Shown here piece after piece: positions 41,147-55,600 of a stretch of DNA of 64,000 nucleotides. Source of the stretch: Amborella trichopoda. Its lineage: Eukaryota; Streptophyta; Magnoliopsida; Amborellales; Amborellaceae. Every line of letters begins with the position of its first letter. The stretch's first letter is position 1. The translations under genes were made by a program, and so were the position numbers. The notes below the pieces were generated by a model. The model was not told where the DNA came from, made no database searches, and worked only from the letters and a program-made list of their open reading frames with translations. The stretch is taken from positions 6,489,841-6,553,840 of the forward strand of contig NW_006499728.1 of the NCBI RefSeq assembly GCF_000471905.2, in the 5' to 3' direction.

Positions 41147-43315
41147 GGGTCTGTTTGGATAGGAGGAAATTAGAAATTTTAGATATTTAAAATCCAGAAA
41201 AATCTATGGATTTTCAATATTAAGGATTTTTATTATGGATTTCTTAAATCTCTTATTTGGATAAACTATACAAAATTCATGGATTCCTTGAAACCACTTC
41301 TATGTCCATTGGTAACAAAACTTGATACAATTTCTCTCTCTAAAATTTGAGATAGTTTCTCTCTCTAAAATTTGATATGGTTTGTCTCTCTAAAATTTAA
41401 TATACTTTTTATCCAAAATTTAAAATTTGAAATTGTCTATGTAAAATTTTGAGATAATTTCTCTCTTTACAATTTTTAGATGGTTTACTCTCTCTAAAAT
41501 ATAATATAGTTTATCTTTCTAAAATTTTGAGATACTCAAATTTAAAACTTGAGATAGTTCCCATCTTTAATAGTTTTCAGATAGTTTCTCTCTCTAAAAT
41601 ATGATATAATTTTTCTTTCAAATTTTAAGATACTTTTTCTTTCTAAAAGCTAAAATTTAAGATAATTTCTCTCTAAAATTTTTGCAATAGTTTCATTTTC
41701 TAAAATTTTTTATGCACTTTATCTCTCTAAAATTTGATATAGTTACTTGATTAAAATTTAATATGCTTTCTCTCTCTAAAACTTCAAGTTTAAGATAGTT
41801 TATCTATTCAAAATTTGATATAGTGTCTCTCTAAAGTTTTATGTACTTTCTCTCTCTAAAGTTTAAAATTTGAGATACTTTCTTTCTCTAAAACTTAAAT
41901 TTTGAAATAATTTCTCTCTCTAAAGTTTATTGAGATAGTTTTTCTCTAAAAATTTCATGTACGTTTTCTATTTAAAATTTGATATAGTTTATCTCTAGAA
42001 AAAATTAATATATTTTCTCTCTAGAACATAAATTTTACGATAGTTTTTCTCTAAAATTTTTTAGGTAGTTTCTCTCTCTAAAATTTGCTATAATTTATAT
42101 TTCTAAAATTTTAATATATTTTCTCTTTCTGGAATTCAAAATTCGAGATAGTTTTTCTCTAAAACTCAAAATTCGATATAGTTTATCTCTCTAAAAAACG
42201 AGATATTTATCTCTAATTTTTTTTTTGCCCATTTTTCTTTCTAAACTTTATAATAGTTTTATCTAAACGTCTAAGAATACCTTATCTCTCTACAATTTTA
42301 AGAATACTTTCTCTCTCTAAAACTTAAGATTTGTTATAGTTTCTTTCTCTAAATTTTTTTGAGATAGTTTATATTTCTAAAACTTTTTATGTACTTTCTA
42401 AAATTTGATATCGTTTCTTTATCTAAAAATTAAAATATGAGATTGTTTCTCTCTCTAAAAAATTGAGATAGTTTCTCTCTCTAGAAATTTGCGCATACTT
42501 TCTCTCACTAAAATGTGATAGTTTCTCTCTAAAACTTAAAATTTGAGATAGTTTCTCTCAAAAAAATTTTGAAACAATTTATCTCTCTAATTTTTTTGAA
42601 CTTTATCTTTCTAAAATTTTAACATATTTTATCTCTCTTAAAGTTAAAATTTGAGATAGTTTATCTCCCTAAAATTTTAAAATAGTTTATCTCTTTAAAA
42701 AAAATTTGTACTTTACCTCTCTAATTTTTAACATACTTTCACTATCTCAAAGTTAAAATTTAAGATAGTTTTTATTTCTAAAATTTTTGAGATAATTTAT
42801 CTCTTTAAAAAAACTTTCACTAGCTCAAAGTTAAAATTTAAGATAGTTTTTATCTCTAAAATTTTTGAGGTAATTTATCGTTTTAAAAAATTTAGGTACC
42901 GTGCCTCTCTAAAATTTTCATACCTACCTAATGCTCTCTATGTTTTGAGTCAAGGGAGCTAATAATATGCCTTGGAAATGCAAAAAAAGAGATTGTGGTA
43001 GGGAAATGAAATCATGAAAAAGTAAGTCTTATTTATATGATTTTGATTTCGAAATATCTTAGTAATGATCCTATGAGACCTGCTTACACTCATATGTGTA
43101 CGACTTTAAATGATTACCATTCAATATGTCACACATCTTTAGAAAAGTCAAATCTCTTATCATAACTTTTTTAAAAATTGATGCCATATTTAATGGTGAT
43201 ATTTAGAGGTCCTACACACATGAGTTTGAAAAAGACTTATAAGATCATTAGTCTTTAAATCCGAGATATTACATTCAGAATGCATGCTTTAAAATCCATG
43301 TACCCAAACATGCCC
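41147..43315. mobile_element. Harbinger/Tourist-type element, 2.17 kb, filled with a CTCTCTCTAAAATTT repeat
   Basis: Ends GGGTCTGTTTGGATAGGAGG and the inverse GGGCATGTTTGGGTACATGG, flanked by TAA on both sides (41144-41146, 43316-43318), the PIF/Harbinger/Tourist signature. From about 41330 to 42915 the interior is a degenerate tandem array: TTTCTCTCTCTAAAATTTGA followed by TATAGT/GAGATAGT, with a unit of roughly 30-45 bp and about 40 copies. There is no coding frame. It ends about 300 bp upstream of the OSCP TATA candidate and is related to the element at 59554-61211. Confidence 0.8.
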
Positions 43316-43603
43316 TAACTATTTATAACCCCACGTACTTGCAAAATACCAAGGCCTAGGGCGCCGTCACCGTCAAATCGTTAATTTAGACAGTGATTGT
43401 GTAGAAACTCCCAAGAGATACATACTAATCCAAAATGTACTGACTTCTCTCACACCATCAAATTAGATCCGTCCTTAGAACGGTGATAAACGTATGATCA
43501 TACTGTTCGCATTTGTACCGAAGGACGGGTATGACATATACGTCATTTTCTAGGAAATATTTGTCAATTTTTTCAAAGCAAAAGACCTGCTGGTACTCCA
43601 TCG

Positions 43604-43616
43604 AGCCCAGTATAAA
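43604..43616 (+). promoter_or_regulatory. Site II-like AGCCCA and TATA box upstream of OSCP
   Basis: AGCCCA (43604-43609, the inverse of TGGGCT) is followed directly by TATAAA (43611-43616), 53 bases upstream of the ATG. Site II motifs are common in plant nuclear genes for mitochondrial respiratory proteins. If this TATA is used, the leader is only about 25 nt. Confidence 0.4.
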
Positions 43617-43668
43617 CTCTGGTATTTTAGGGCATTTTGGTAGTTCGCCATTTCTGAAAGCTCAACTA

Positions 43669-46600
43669 ATGGCCATGGCAAGTCGTATTAGGGCGGGTTT
43701 TTCTTTGATCCGGAAAACCCTAAATACTACTCCTCAATTTGCAGAGACACTGAGCCCTGTTGGGAGCTCATGTAACCCTATTTATTCCCACTTTCAGGTA
43801 ATCCAGGATTTTTATCTGTGCTATGTTTTCATGAGTAATTTTTTATGGTATTAATGTAGGGTTTGACTGGGTTCCCTTTCTCATGATCATTTTGGTTCTT
43901 GTGCAGATTCATATTTTCAATCGTGATTTCTGTTGCATTTTACTTAGATTAGATTATTATGGGCATTAATGAGATCCCATTCATGACTTGATCTCATTGT
44001 ATAAATTTCAATGTTGTCTTGATTCTTGATATGAGCTGCTATATTGGAATTTTAAAAAGTATTTATCTTTTAGTATGCATTATGATATTTCGTTCTATTT
44101 TTACCAGAAAGTATCCATTGTCCAATTTTATTTGTGAATTAGAATATTTTTTGCATCTTTTTTTATGTATATATTTATTCTTTTAGGTATTTGTTGCAGT
44201 GCATTATGGGGTGGTTGTTTTAGACAATTATATACGATTTACGCTCATTTTATTCTGATTTTTTCTTCTTTCAGCAATCAAGGAATTATACGAAGGAAAT
44301 ACACACTAAGGAACCAGAAGTCAAGGTGAAAATATTTGTTCACTTGCTTATATTGCAAACTTGTCAAAGATAAGCTTTTCTATGCCATGAGTTTTAATTT
44401 TATTTTTGAAGTCTAGATTTTCAATGCACGCTGCATTAATTTATTATTTTATTTATAAATTTATTTGAGGAGTACCTGACTGCCCTGAATAATAGATTTG
44501 GAGCATGAAGTGTACGTCCATGGAGTTCCTAATCAACATTTTTTAGAGAGGAAAACTTTCTAAAAATATGGATATGACCTTTTTGAAGAGATTATTTAAT
44601 AAACTGACAATTGTCTATTATAAGTGTGGTTGTTTATAAGAATTTCATAGTGAATTGGTTATGATTACCATAATTTATCCACTTTTGTTAATGTATTTTA
44701 AGTCTTCTGTGTGGATTTACTAGAAATTTATAAACCATGGAAGGAATACACAACATTCAACTGGCCTGCGTTAGTAAATTTTTGAACATTTTCCAATTGG
44801 AATCACAAGAATATTTACAAGGTTCAATTCTCAACTCAGGTGGATTCATCTTGCATGTTTCCATGCTACCATACTGAGTTTCCAGTTTGATTTACCATTT
44901 GATTACATAAAAGCATGCTAATATGGCCATTGTTTAAAATCATGGTAAACTAGGCCTGGTCTACTGTGGGTCGATGTAGCAATGTGGCTGTGTTTCTTGA
45001 GGCAGGTTTATTGTGGGTTGATGGGGCAAGGTGTGTGTGTTTCTTGAAGTGTTACAAATCTTTTGTCAACATTTGATGACCTTACAGGACTTACTGGAAT
45101 GAGGATAACATAAAGTGCTGCAATTACCTTTGAGTGGAATGTTTAATGCATTTTGATATGAGCTGAACCTAGTAGTTTGCCATCCTATTACATTTCTTTA
45201 GTAATCTAAGATTTCATCTCCATTTTGGAATATCTAGGAATGAATAGAAGTGCTCTTAGACTTGAAGCAATCTGTCATATTCACTTGTGATATGCTACCT
45301 TGAATTTGAGTTTGTGATAACTTTAGGTTTAATGACCACCCATTGAGTCATTTGTGTAACTTATGCTAGAGTAGACTAAGATGCTTGAAAGTCTTAAACT
45401 TCCGGTACTTCTTATTGGTTGAGGAGTCCGTATGCCAGATTGTCGACTTGGATTCAAAATCCTTGTATTTTCTAATAAAAAGTCTCTCTTTCGTATTCCT
45501 ATTACCACTGCAATTCTCCTGTAGTTGAAAGATTTAGTGAACTGAGGCTGTTGCTTATTGAACATGTTACCTAATTTATATGGAGATTTAGTGACCCTTG
45601 ACAATTGCCAACTCCTGGCATTCTTACTTGGAGCGGTCACTCGCATGACTTGGGGCTCTCATGGCTTCTTCTTGGGTCCTCTGAAAATCTAGGGACATAC
45701 AAAAGAAAACAACTAGTTGCTTATAGTGTAGACTATCATTGTACAATTGCCTCAGCCTTTTCACCCAATCTTTTATATTGTTTTAGTCAAGCAATATTTG
45801 TTTCCTGTTGTGGGCATTGCTTCAATTCTTATCACATTGTGGAGAATTTGATCCCTTATTGGGACTCTTCAAGCACCTAAAGAGATCATTTCTAAGATCT
45901 AGGGTCGATAATCCAAGAGAATGGAGAGATTGAGGAAGATGTCGCACATAGAATTAGAGTTGGGTGGCGAAGTGGAGATATTCACTAGAGCTTTATATGA
46001 TCACCGCTTACCATTGATACTGAAGGGGAAGTTCTATAGGACGGTTATAAGACCAGCCATACTTTATGTGATAAATGTTGGGTGGTCAAGAAACAACGTA
46101 TCCATAGGATGAGCGTAGCTGAGATGAGGAGTTGAGATGGATGAGTGGCAAGACAAGCAAGGATAGAATTCAAAATGAATACATACGAGAGAACTTAGTT
46201 GTGGCTTTGATAGGCGATAATACGTGGGAGAGTAGACAAAGGTGGGATGACCATGTTTAGCATAGGCATAATATAGCACCGGTTAGGAGGTGCAATTTAG
46301 GACTTTATTTGGTTCAATTGGATGGCTCTCAAAGGGCAAGGGGAACACTCAAAAGGACATGGATAGTAGTAATGAGAAAAGATATGGTGACTTTTGGTCT
46401 GATTGAGGGTATGCCCCTTGATAGAGAGGAATGGAAGAATAGTTTTCATGTAGCCGACCCCAAATAATTGGGATAAGGCTTGATGATGATGATGATTGTG
46501 ATGATTGGGACTCTTCAAGCAGTTGGTGTGAGAATCCATATTTGTGAGAGTATGCTCTTGGATGAGCTGAAGAAGGCATGGATAATTTTTTTGTATGAGC

Positions 46601-49600
46601 TGAAGAAGGCATGGATAATTTTTTTTTTGGAAAGATGTTGAGAGGTACTGCTTTCATCTTTAATTCGTAAAGTAGTCTCTTTATGGATAGTTTCTCTATG
46701 CAAACTACATCCACAACAATCCCATACCTTTACACACTACCTCACTCTGCTCAATTTTTCAATATCTAAATGCTGTCAACCATTCGGTAAATTCAGGAGG
46801 CAGCCTTGCCACTTTCAGGGTATATCCAATGTTGATTGTGGTTGGAATTTTCTTGCCTTTTCTGTAAAACTTTAGTCTTGCCTAGTTAAGTGTTAATCGT
46901 AAGAACTGACAAAAGACAAAAATCTCATTTAGTTAGGATGCATGCAATTTTTGTCAAAAAAACGAAGTATGTCCACTGTTTGTAGCGATGTATGTATTGG
47001 TTGCTGTCCAAATAAGAGCACTTGGATTGGTTTATTGAAATGATCAAGGGCTTATTGAAATGATGAGATTGGAAAATCTGTAATCTGGTAATCTTTTTGT
47101 TCAATCTTACAATAATAGTGGATTCTGCATCTAGCATTCGCCTTATTAGATGCGAGCCTTTCCCTTCTGAAAATTTCATGTTTACTGTGTATTGGTGTTG
47201 ATGTTTTTAAGCACCCAACTGCAACCGCTTCTTTGAAAGCATTACCGGCAGGCTTATCTTGAAACATCTGCCTATACCTTTCCAGTATTCATGATGGATG
47301 GTGCTTTTCTCATTGTAATAGACACATAATGATGTACCCAAGGATTCTGTATGATAATTACCTACATCTCACCTGTCATTTATCTGAAGATATTTTAGGT
47401 ATTCTAGTCACCTCACAGTGATTTATAACTGCTGACCCTTTTCCAAATAAAACTTTTTATTCTCAGGGCATGTCTTTTCTCTTATGGCACACATATTGTG
47501 CTAACTATGAATTATCAGATACTTTGTATGATTATTTCTCCCAAACGCTCTTAAATAACTCTGTTGCGTTAACTAAATCAGTGATATTTGTTTTAAATTT
47601 TTTTTTTTTGGATAAGTAACACAATGGTTCCAGGCATTATTCTGTGATTCTTTTAAGTCCAACTTGTTCACTCGCATGGTCAGACTTCAATATGTTTATG
47701 GATAGGATTTTACTTGTTCCATGGTCAGACTTCAATATGTTTATGGAACTGTTTTAGGATTTTGTTTGAGAGTTTAAGTTTGCAGTGTCCTGGGAAAGAA
47801 ATCATTTGAGCCTGTGTCAATCTGAAATTGTATCTCATTGTACTTGTGTGCATTTCACTTGTTATTGTCCTTTTATGTTTCAGGTACCTCTGGTTCTGTT
47901 TGGAGTGCCTGGAAAGTATGCCACTGCGCTGTTTTCTGCAGCTGCAAAATCTAATTGCTTGGACAAAGTTGAATCTGATATCCTTAACCTTGTTGAAGCT
48001 TCCAAGAAAAGTCCTCTGTTTTCACAGTTCATCAAGGATCCTTCAGTTCCTGCAGAGACCAAAGTGAAAGCTGTACAAGAGATAGCCTCTGAAGCTGGGT
48101 TTTCCGAAATTACAAAGAACTTTTTGGGTATGAGTCATATGTAATTTGCCTTTTAGTGATAGTGAACTTTTACTATAGTTTCCCGTTTATATATCTCTTT
48201 TGGGTAACTAGTCGTAACTCGTAGCATTTGAATGGGAATCTTTTCTTCCATTGGATATTTGAAACGATAATACTGAAGCAAACACTGTTGGTATCATATT
48301 TCCTGTATTGGTAGAATTTATGGCTTCTCATTATTAAATGACGTGGGGAAGCATTGAAAATGCTTGAGCATTATTGAGGAAGTTCTCAATGTTGGTCAAG
48401 TTAGAAAATTTGAAGCATGCCTTCCATTGGACTCTGGTGGCTATCAATGGGCCAAGTGACCCAGACAGACTGAATTTTTCTTGAGAGGACCTGGATGACA
48501 ATAGGAAGATAAGGAAATTGGTATAACTTGTGGCTGTATAATGACAAGTTTTATTTATTTATTTAGTGGAAAAAGGGGCTTGCTGAGTTGAGTCACAATA
48601 AGCCTGAATAAGTTTTTAGAAGTCATGGTCAACTCCCTCATGGATATTCCTATGAACGGTGCAAAAGCTTTTGATTAAAATTTTTTCCCACCCCACCTCT
48701 TTCTGGTAGCATCTATTTGAAAGTGACTTGTTGAATGCCATAACATGGGCACACCAACAGGCTGGTTTTCCATGGAGTTTGACTGACCTAAGCCCCGTTT
48801 GGATGGTCTCCATCACAGAATGATTCGTGTGGAAATGAGGAAAAAACAAGGTCTATTTATTTATTGGCATTGTATACAATGAGACCATTTACCTTTGATA
48901 CAAAGGGGTTTCAATTACTTACAACCATCTGATGTGAAATCTGATAGCTTGAGTGTGTCACAAAGTTCGAGAACATTACTTTTGAAGTTTGAGCTTGGTC
49001 AATGGAAAAAATGCAGCCATCTAATTTCACATCCAATTGTCAAGATTAATTGTGACCACCTTGTACCAAAGATAATGGTCTCATTGTATACTTTTCCTTT
49101 ATTATTTAGGCTTCTATGGGACTGGGTGGGGGTTAGGGTGAGGTGTTTTCTTTAAAAGCAGAGGATAGTAAGTGGGTGGGGAAGTAAGTGGAGTTATTTG
49201 TTGATAAATTGTCTGTCCAACAAGATGCTAGTAGGGTGATGGATGTATCTCTGTCACCAGGGTCACTCTCCACCACATTATTAAGGACGAAAATGAAGGA
49301 AGCCAATCGGTTGAATAACGATAACATGGGATCTCATTTACAAGTTATCAGTGCCATGTTCCTTTCCTTGTGATCTCTATCTGTTTTTTATTTTTTATTC
49401 CGATTATATTTTTGTCTTTTCATACCATTTTTGTTTCGCAGATCCGTGTATATATCTCCAGCGGTTTGTACCAAGATTACAAGTTGATAATGCACATTTC
49501 TTTCACATGAAAGAACTTAGAAGGAAAAAAATATCTAAGATTTTTTCTCTGTATTTCGAACTTTTTCTTTGTTCAGTATCATGGAACATGCGTCTCTTTA

Positions 49601-52600
49601 TTGTGCTTATGTAATTGGATCCTGGTGTACTTTACACTATTGGTTTCGTTGTTATGCATTTCCAAATGTTTTATCTCTGTGACTTCCATTTTCCCAACAA
49701 TTATTTGACGCGTTATATTTCCTTTCTGAAAAGTTCATGTTGAATTGCAATTTTTCTTTTCCTTTGTTTGGTAACTATGCTGCATGCAACTTATAAATCG
49801 TTGTGATTGATTTGTTTACGTGATTCAAGCTGTGGCGGCTCAGAATCGAAGGTTGGGACTGATTGAGAAGATCGTGAAATGCTTCACTGAATTGACCATG
49901 GCATATAGAGGGGAGGTCAAGGCAGTTGTTACAACCGTTATTGTAAGTCCTTTGTTCCTTCTCCTTTAAGAGAATCCTTATGTTTCTGCATCAGTTCAGA
50001 TTGAGCTTTGATTGATAGAAATATCGAATTACGACAATGAAAATAGTGGTTTGGAATTTGAATTCCTGACCTAAATTTTTGTTAGTGAGCTTCGTATGCA
50101 TGTGCCTTTTTAATTGCTAAATACATGGCCATTCTCTTCTTTTTTAGGTTATGTTTGTAGATTATATGGCTGGTTTTGATTGATCAATCTTCAGTTTATT
50201 TTCAAATTGTATCTTTGCAATCTTTCTTGTTTGTAAATAGCTTGTGCTTTGGTTTGTATTACCACGGGTATCATGTTTACCAGTGAAATATTACATGACA
50301 ATGAGAATTGTGTTTTACGTTGGGATTTTTAAAAGCATATGACTATAGTTAATTAGCATTTATGATTACAAAGTGTTTAAACAAAGAGGGATAACAAAGA
50401 GGGAAAATGATGTGTTTGACAATGTTTCATCAGAAATTCAAATATGTGCAAGATAATCCAATAGAGTAATGCACCCCTAATATTAACTGAAGTTAGGAAA
50501 TGTAATTTAGAGACAGAGGTACAGTGATACATGCACATGGATATACTTGCTATACTTGTAAATGTTGCATAGTCAATGAAATTTTTGTTATAAATTAGAA
50601 AAAAAAATAGGAAATTCAATTATGTGTTGCATAAATGAATGTTGGTTAAATATGATTCCAGTGACTTGTTTAATACTACTGCTAACCTACCCAAGAAAAA
50701 TGGAATTATTCTGTCTCATCAACTTATGGATATTGAAATATTAAGAAAAGACAGGGGGAGGTTTTATTGGGTGGAAATTGTGTGATAGGAGTTGGAGATT
50801 TTTTTGTACATGGTGCTCTATACTAGTTTTTTTGGGTGAGTGGTGCCCTATACTAGTTTCATCTTGAATGGTGCACAAGCTGGCACATTTTCTGAAACTT
50901 AGGCAGGTGCATGGCAGGTAGTTTTTTAACTCTGGGCTGGAGTTGCAGAATTGCAAATTGGCAAATTGTGGCAAATAGCCTAAGTTGGGAGTACCTGATG
51001 TATAAAGGCATTCTGTTTTTTGAATTTCAGATTTCCCACATATGTTCTTTTTTGGGCGCTTTGGGCGGCTCTTGATCCTCAAGAGGTGGTTTGCAGGTTT
51101 GCTTCCAATGAAGGACACCTGCGTAGCCAAGACGGGGCCTGTTTAGTGGCCTTGTATTCAATAGGTAGTTTCATAGTCATTATGTTTGGTTTGTAGATGT
51201 TTTGGACAAGGATTGTTAATTGACATGCTTTATAGAAAGATGAAATGCAAGTGGTGCTTCTGAATTTCGTAGAAGTCTGATGCAGTTGTCGTTTGAGGAG
51301 CATAACTTTTCATCCATGTCTCCGATCTGGGTGGTAGCTTCATAATGCATTTCGAAGTTCTTTTAGTTATCTATGAAGGCCATTTCTGCATAATTTCGCT
51401 ATTTTTAGGCCTGAATTCTTAATCTAACATATAGGCATGAAAGTGGTGATAAATTGTTTTTGAGAAAGTTAACCTAAAGGGTGTATAGAGCCTAGGCTCT
51501 AAACAATCAAATTAGAGCCTACCTTCAAATAATATCGAGAAATGTGGTTTCAATATTAGAAATCTTTGTGATAGCCTTAAAATATATTTTCATATTTATT
51601 TATAAACTTTAAAACTTTAAAAATGGTGTAGATAGACATATCTATGAAAACTTGAAAATCTTGAAAATTGACGGTCGAAAAATGCGTTACAAAATGCACT
51701 ATTTCCAAAACTTGAAATCTATTTTTTCTCATGTCCATGCATCTTGATGTCAAGATGATCAATTTGAAGATATTTGGGCATCAAAACAACCTCTTCTAGT
51801 GAAATTTTTGAGGTAGGCTCAAATTTGTTTGTTTGGAGCCTCGGCTCTATATAAACTTTTCCCTAACCTAAAATGGTGATGAATTTTGGGACTAATTAGA
51901 TTTTTTGGGTATTATTTAATTGTCAAGGGGTAGAATTGCCATTTTCCTTGTGTTATATTACCTTACTAATTGGGATTCATGTGGGAGTCCTAGAATTGCG
52001 GGGTTTTGAAGAGGGATGCACATACTACACGAGGAGGAACTGGGAATTGGATTTGGCATGTGATTTGAGGGATGCGAGTCTATATTGCGAAGTTCACTAG
52101 TTTAAGAAAGGGTCTTCTCTTAATGTATTTATTTATTTATTAATATGAATGGGATAGGAGGCCTTCACATAGGCTGTTGTAAATTTAGACTTTTTTCAAT
52201 GAAGAAGAAAATTAAAAAAACATGTTTCCCTTGACAAACATATACATATTTGACTGGTTTTCTCTGTTGTTTCAATTTTGCGGTGTGTTCTTGTTTTGGA
52301 TGTTTGTGGCTGAGTTTTTTTTTTTTTCTCTTACGACTCCATGTTCTTTCTATTGTTGCATCACCGATGTTGTATCAGAGAAGGTTACTGATCCGCCATG
52401 GCAACTAGTGGACATGGTAGAGGAGGAAGGCACAATCGAGCTCAACTTGACATGATCCAAGAGCTACAAAGAGAAATAGATCAACTGATGCGAGAACTTC
52501 AGGCCCTGCGTTGAGAATGACCTGATCAACCTGTTTGTGATTTGGATGTTGATTCAGGAGAAGTTCTGCAGTCTGACGATGTAAATCCTTTCCACAATCA

Positions 52601-55600
52601 AGATGGGGAAGATGCTCTTGTGAAATGAGATCTCATGGGTATCGCTAGATGTTGCTGATTTTTTAGGACAATTGGATCTGAAGAATTTCTTTATTAACTC
52701 GAGCTTAGAGAAGTTCTTTGACTGGAAAGAACAGTCGGAGAAAAGTCAAGTCCGTGAATACCAAATTGAGGGGGCATGCTTCAATTTGGGCGAATCGACT
52801 TCACATTAAAAGAAGGATGTGGTTTGTATAAGGCTGAGGCCCTAACCTTCAAATAATATCGAAAGATGTCATTTCAGTACCGAAAATCTTTATGATGGTG
52901 TGAAAATTTATTTTCATCTCTAATTGGAAAATTTAAAGTTTCAAAAAGTATGTATATCAAGCAGATCTATGAACACTTGAAAATCTTGAAAATTGATGGT
53001 TTAGATAATGCATTACAAGATGCACTATTTCAAGACTCGAAGCGCATTTTTTTTACATCCGTGTATCTCAAGGTTGAGATGATCAGATTTGAGGGGTTTT
53101 CCGGCATCGAAAAAACTTTTTCTAGTGAACTTTTGAGGTGCGCCTGAGTTTGATTGTTTAGGGCCTCAAACTTATATGAACTTTTTCCTTAAAAAGAAAG
53201 GAGTGTTATGGAACACAGACAAGGTAAGTGTGAAATTCATACTTGGAACAAAGTGGAGACTAACTTAAAAGAAAAATCTCTTCCAATGAGTATACCCAGA
53301 TTATCATATCAATGTTATCCTAATTTGGGGCAATGTGAAATGATACTATGGTATACATTGAGGAATGTTTTGAGTTGTGCATGTGGACTGATTTGGTGGA
53401 GCTGGAGGAGCGGCTTGTGGCTTGATGTCTTAAGGATTTGCACATACAAATTCAAGATGAATTGATTATTTAAAAGGTTTGGAGTGTAGATGAGGTATAT
53501 CAGTTGGGATTAAATGTGGCGAGGAAGTTTAGAGAACAATGACAGGGTGAGGATTTGGAGATCGGGGTAGAAGCTCCAGAACGGGGTGTGGGCTCACAGT
53601 CCCCAGCCAAGGACGTGGTTCGAGTGGACGAAACCTTAATCAATGGTGAGGCACTCATGCATGGCGCCAAGGGGAATCATTTATGCGTCCTTGTTGAGGT
53701 GCTAATGACACTTGTGTCAGTTGCTTCAAGGGAGAGTGGGCATCGTTCTCAAGAGTGTTCAAAGAAGAAGCATGGGCCCCGTTTTAATTTCATCGAGTAA
53801 TGATGGTGGGTCGGGGGTCGATTAGTTTTAGGAGATTGAATACATGAAGATGTATAGCAAGAGGACGTCGCTACTATGAGGGTGAATCTCACACATAATT
53901 ACCTGAATCTTTATGCCAAGGTCATGATTTCAGTCCGCAATCCCAATTCGGCGATTCTGACAAGGGATCTTCACACTGTTTCTTGGAAGTTAGAGTCTAG
54001 ATTCCATAAGTTAGGAATCTCGTTTCATACCTTTTTAGGAATCTCGATCCCATTATTTGTGGAATCACGACCCCAAATTTCTCGAATCTCAATTCCAACA
54101 TTTATTGAATCTTGATTCCAGGTCTATTAATTCTCGATTCCACATGTGATGGATCTTGATTCGTTATGGTTTTGAATCTAGAATCTATAACATAAAATAC
54201 CTTGGTTTGTAGGAGCAGGAAACTGCGCTTCAATTGACATGGAAATTTGCTCTGACCTACATAACATTCCTGTTTGATGTCAAAATCTCTCTCTACCCAC
54301 GTGTTGGTTTTTACTTATGCAATAATGTATCCATGTGTGTGCTTGATATTTAGACTGAATTTCTCCCCTAGCACAATGGCATAACGTGAACGCAAGCAAA
54401 AATAAATAAATAAAATAACAAAGAAAACAATTTGAAGTACATAATGTCCAACTTCCTGAATAGTTACCACTTTTAAAGGTAATTGGAGTAGAAATCTTCA
54501 TTTTATTCGAATGCTTCTAATAGTGTGAATGCTTCTAATAGTGCTAGGACTGGCTTGTATCACATTTTTATTAGTGCTGGGATGGACTACCTTTGCTTTA
54601 AAGTATAATTGGTAACTACAACACGTACAAAAAATACCATGGCACAGAGAAAATCCTATTTTGTCTGTAAAATAATGAAGTCCATATCATAATTTAGAAT
54701 ACATGGGATAGCATTTGTATCTTTTGTAGATAATTTCCCTAGTGGACTAGTTGACCCTAAGTTTAATAATCAGTAAATTGACTTCAAATGCAAGGAACCT
54801 TGTACAAGTCTAATAAGAGACATTTGATATCGATTGCTTAAATGGTTCATAAGTTGATAAAGCACAAGATGCCGTTGATATAGGAAACTTATTTCTATGG
54901 GGCTTCATACTCGACTCCATAGAGTCACAAATCTTGATTGCCAGTTGGGATAAAGTTCTATTCTAAACTAATATGAATCCCGATTCCGAACCGGTATGAA
55001 TCTCGGTTCCACATACATCAGAAACTCGATTCCAGATATGTTATAATCTTGATTCCAAACTGGTGCAAATATTAGTTCCACATAAGTTGGAAACTTGATT
55101 TCTGAGATTTCAGAATCTCATGTTATGCTGACCCCACATAGTGAAGATGATGAAGAATGACTTCTTTTTTTCTCTTTTTTTTTTTTTTTGTGATAAAGGT
55201 GATGAGGATTGCCTTCAAACTAGTATCTTTTGCATGAACTGCACCTTAGATGGAACGGTGTGTATAGTGATCATTGATGCTGGTAATTGTGAGAATGTCG
55301 TCTGTATTAAGTTTGTCGACAAGTTGGATTTGAAGAGCAATAAGTGTCTTTCACCATACAATGTCATGGTTAAAGCGAAGTATGAAACTCTTATTAATTC
55401 TCGTTGTCGAGTTAACTATTTTGTTGCAAAACCTATAAGATGTGATGTGGTGTGATGTCATTCCAGTGGATGCTTGTAACTCGTTGCTTTGGTGTCCTTG
55501 GTTGTACAATGACAATCTGATGCATAATGCTAGGAAGAATACCTACAGTTTTATGCATAATGGGTTTAAGTTCACTTGCATCCTATGAAGGAGGGGTTGG

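Noticed and set aside
41330..42915. CRISPR-like regular repeats
   Set aside because: The repeats are degenerate, continuous and lack unique spacers; this is a plant transposon-borne minisatellite.
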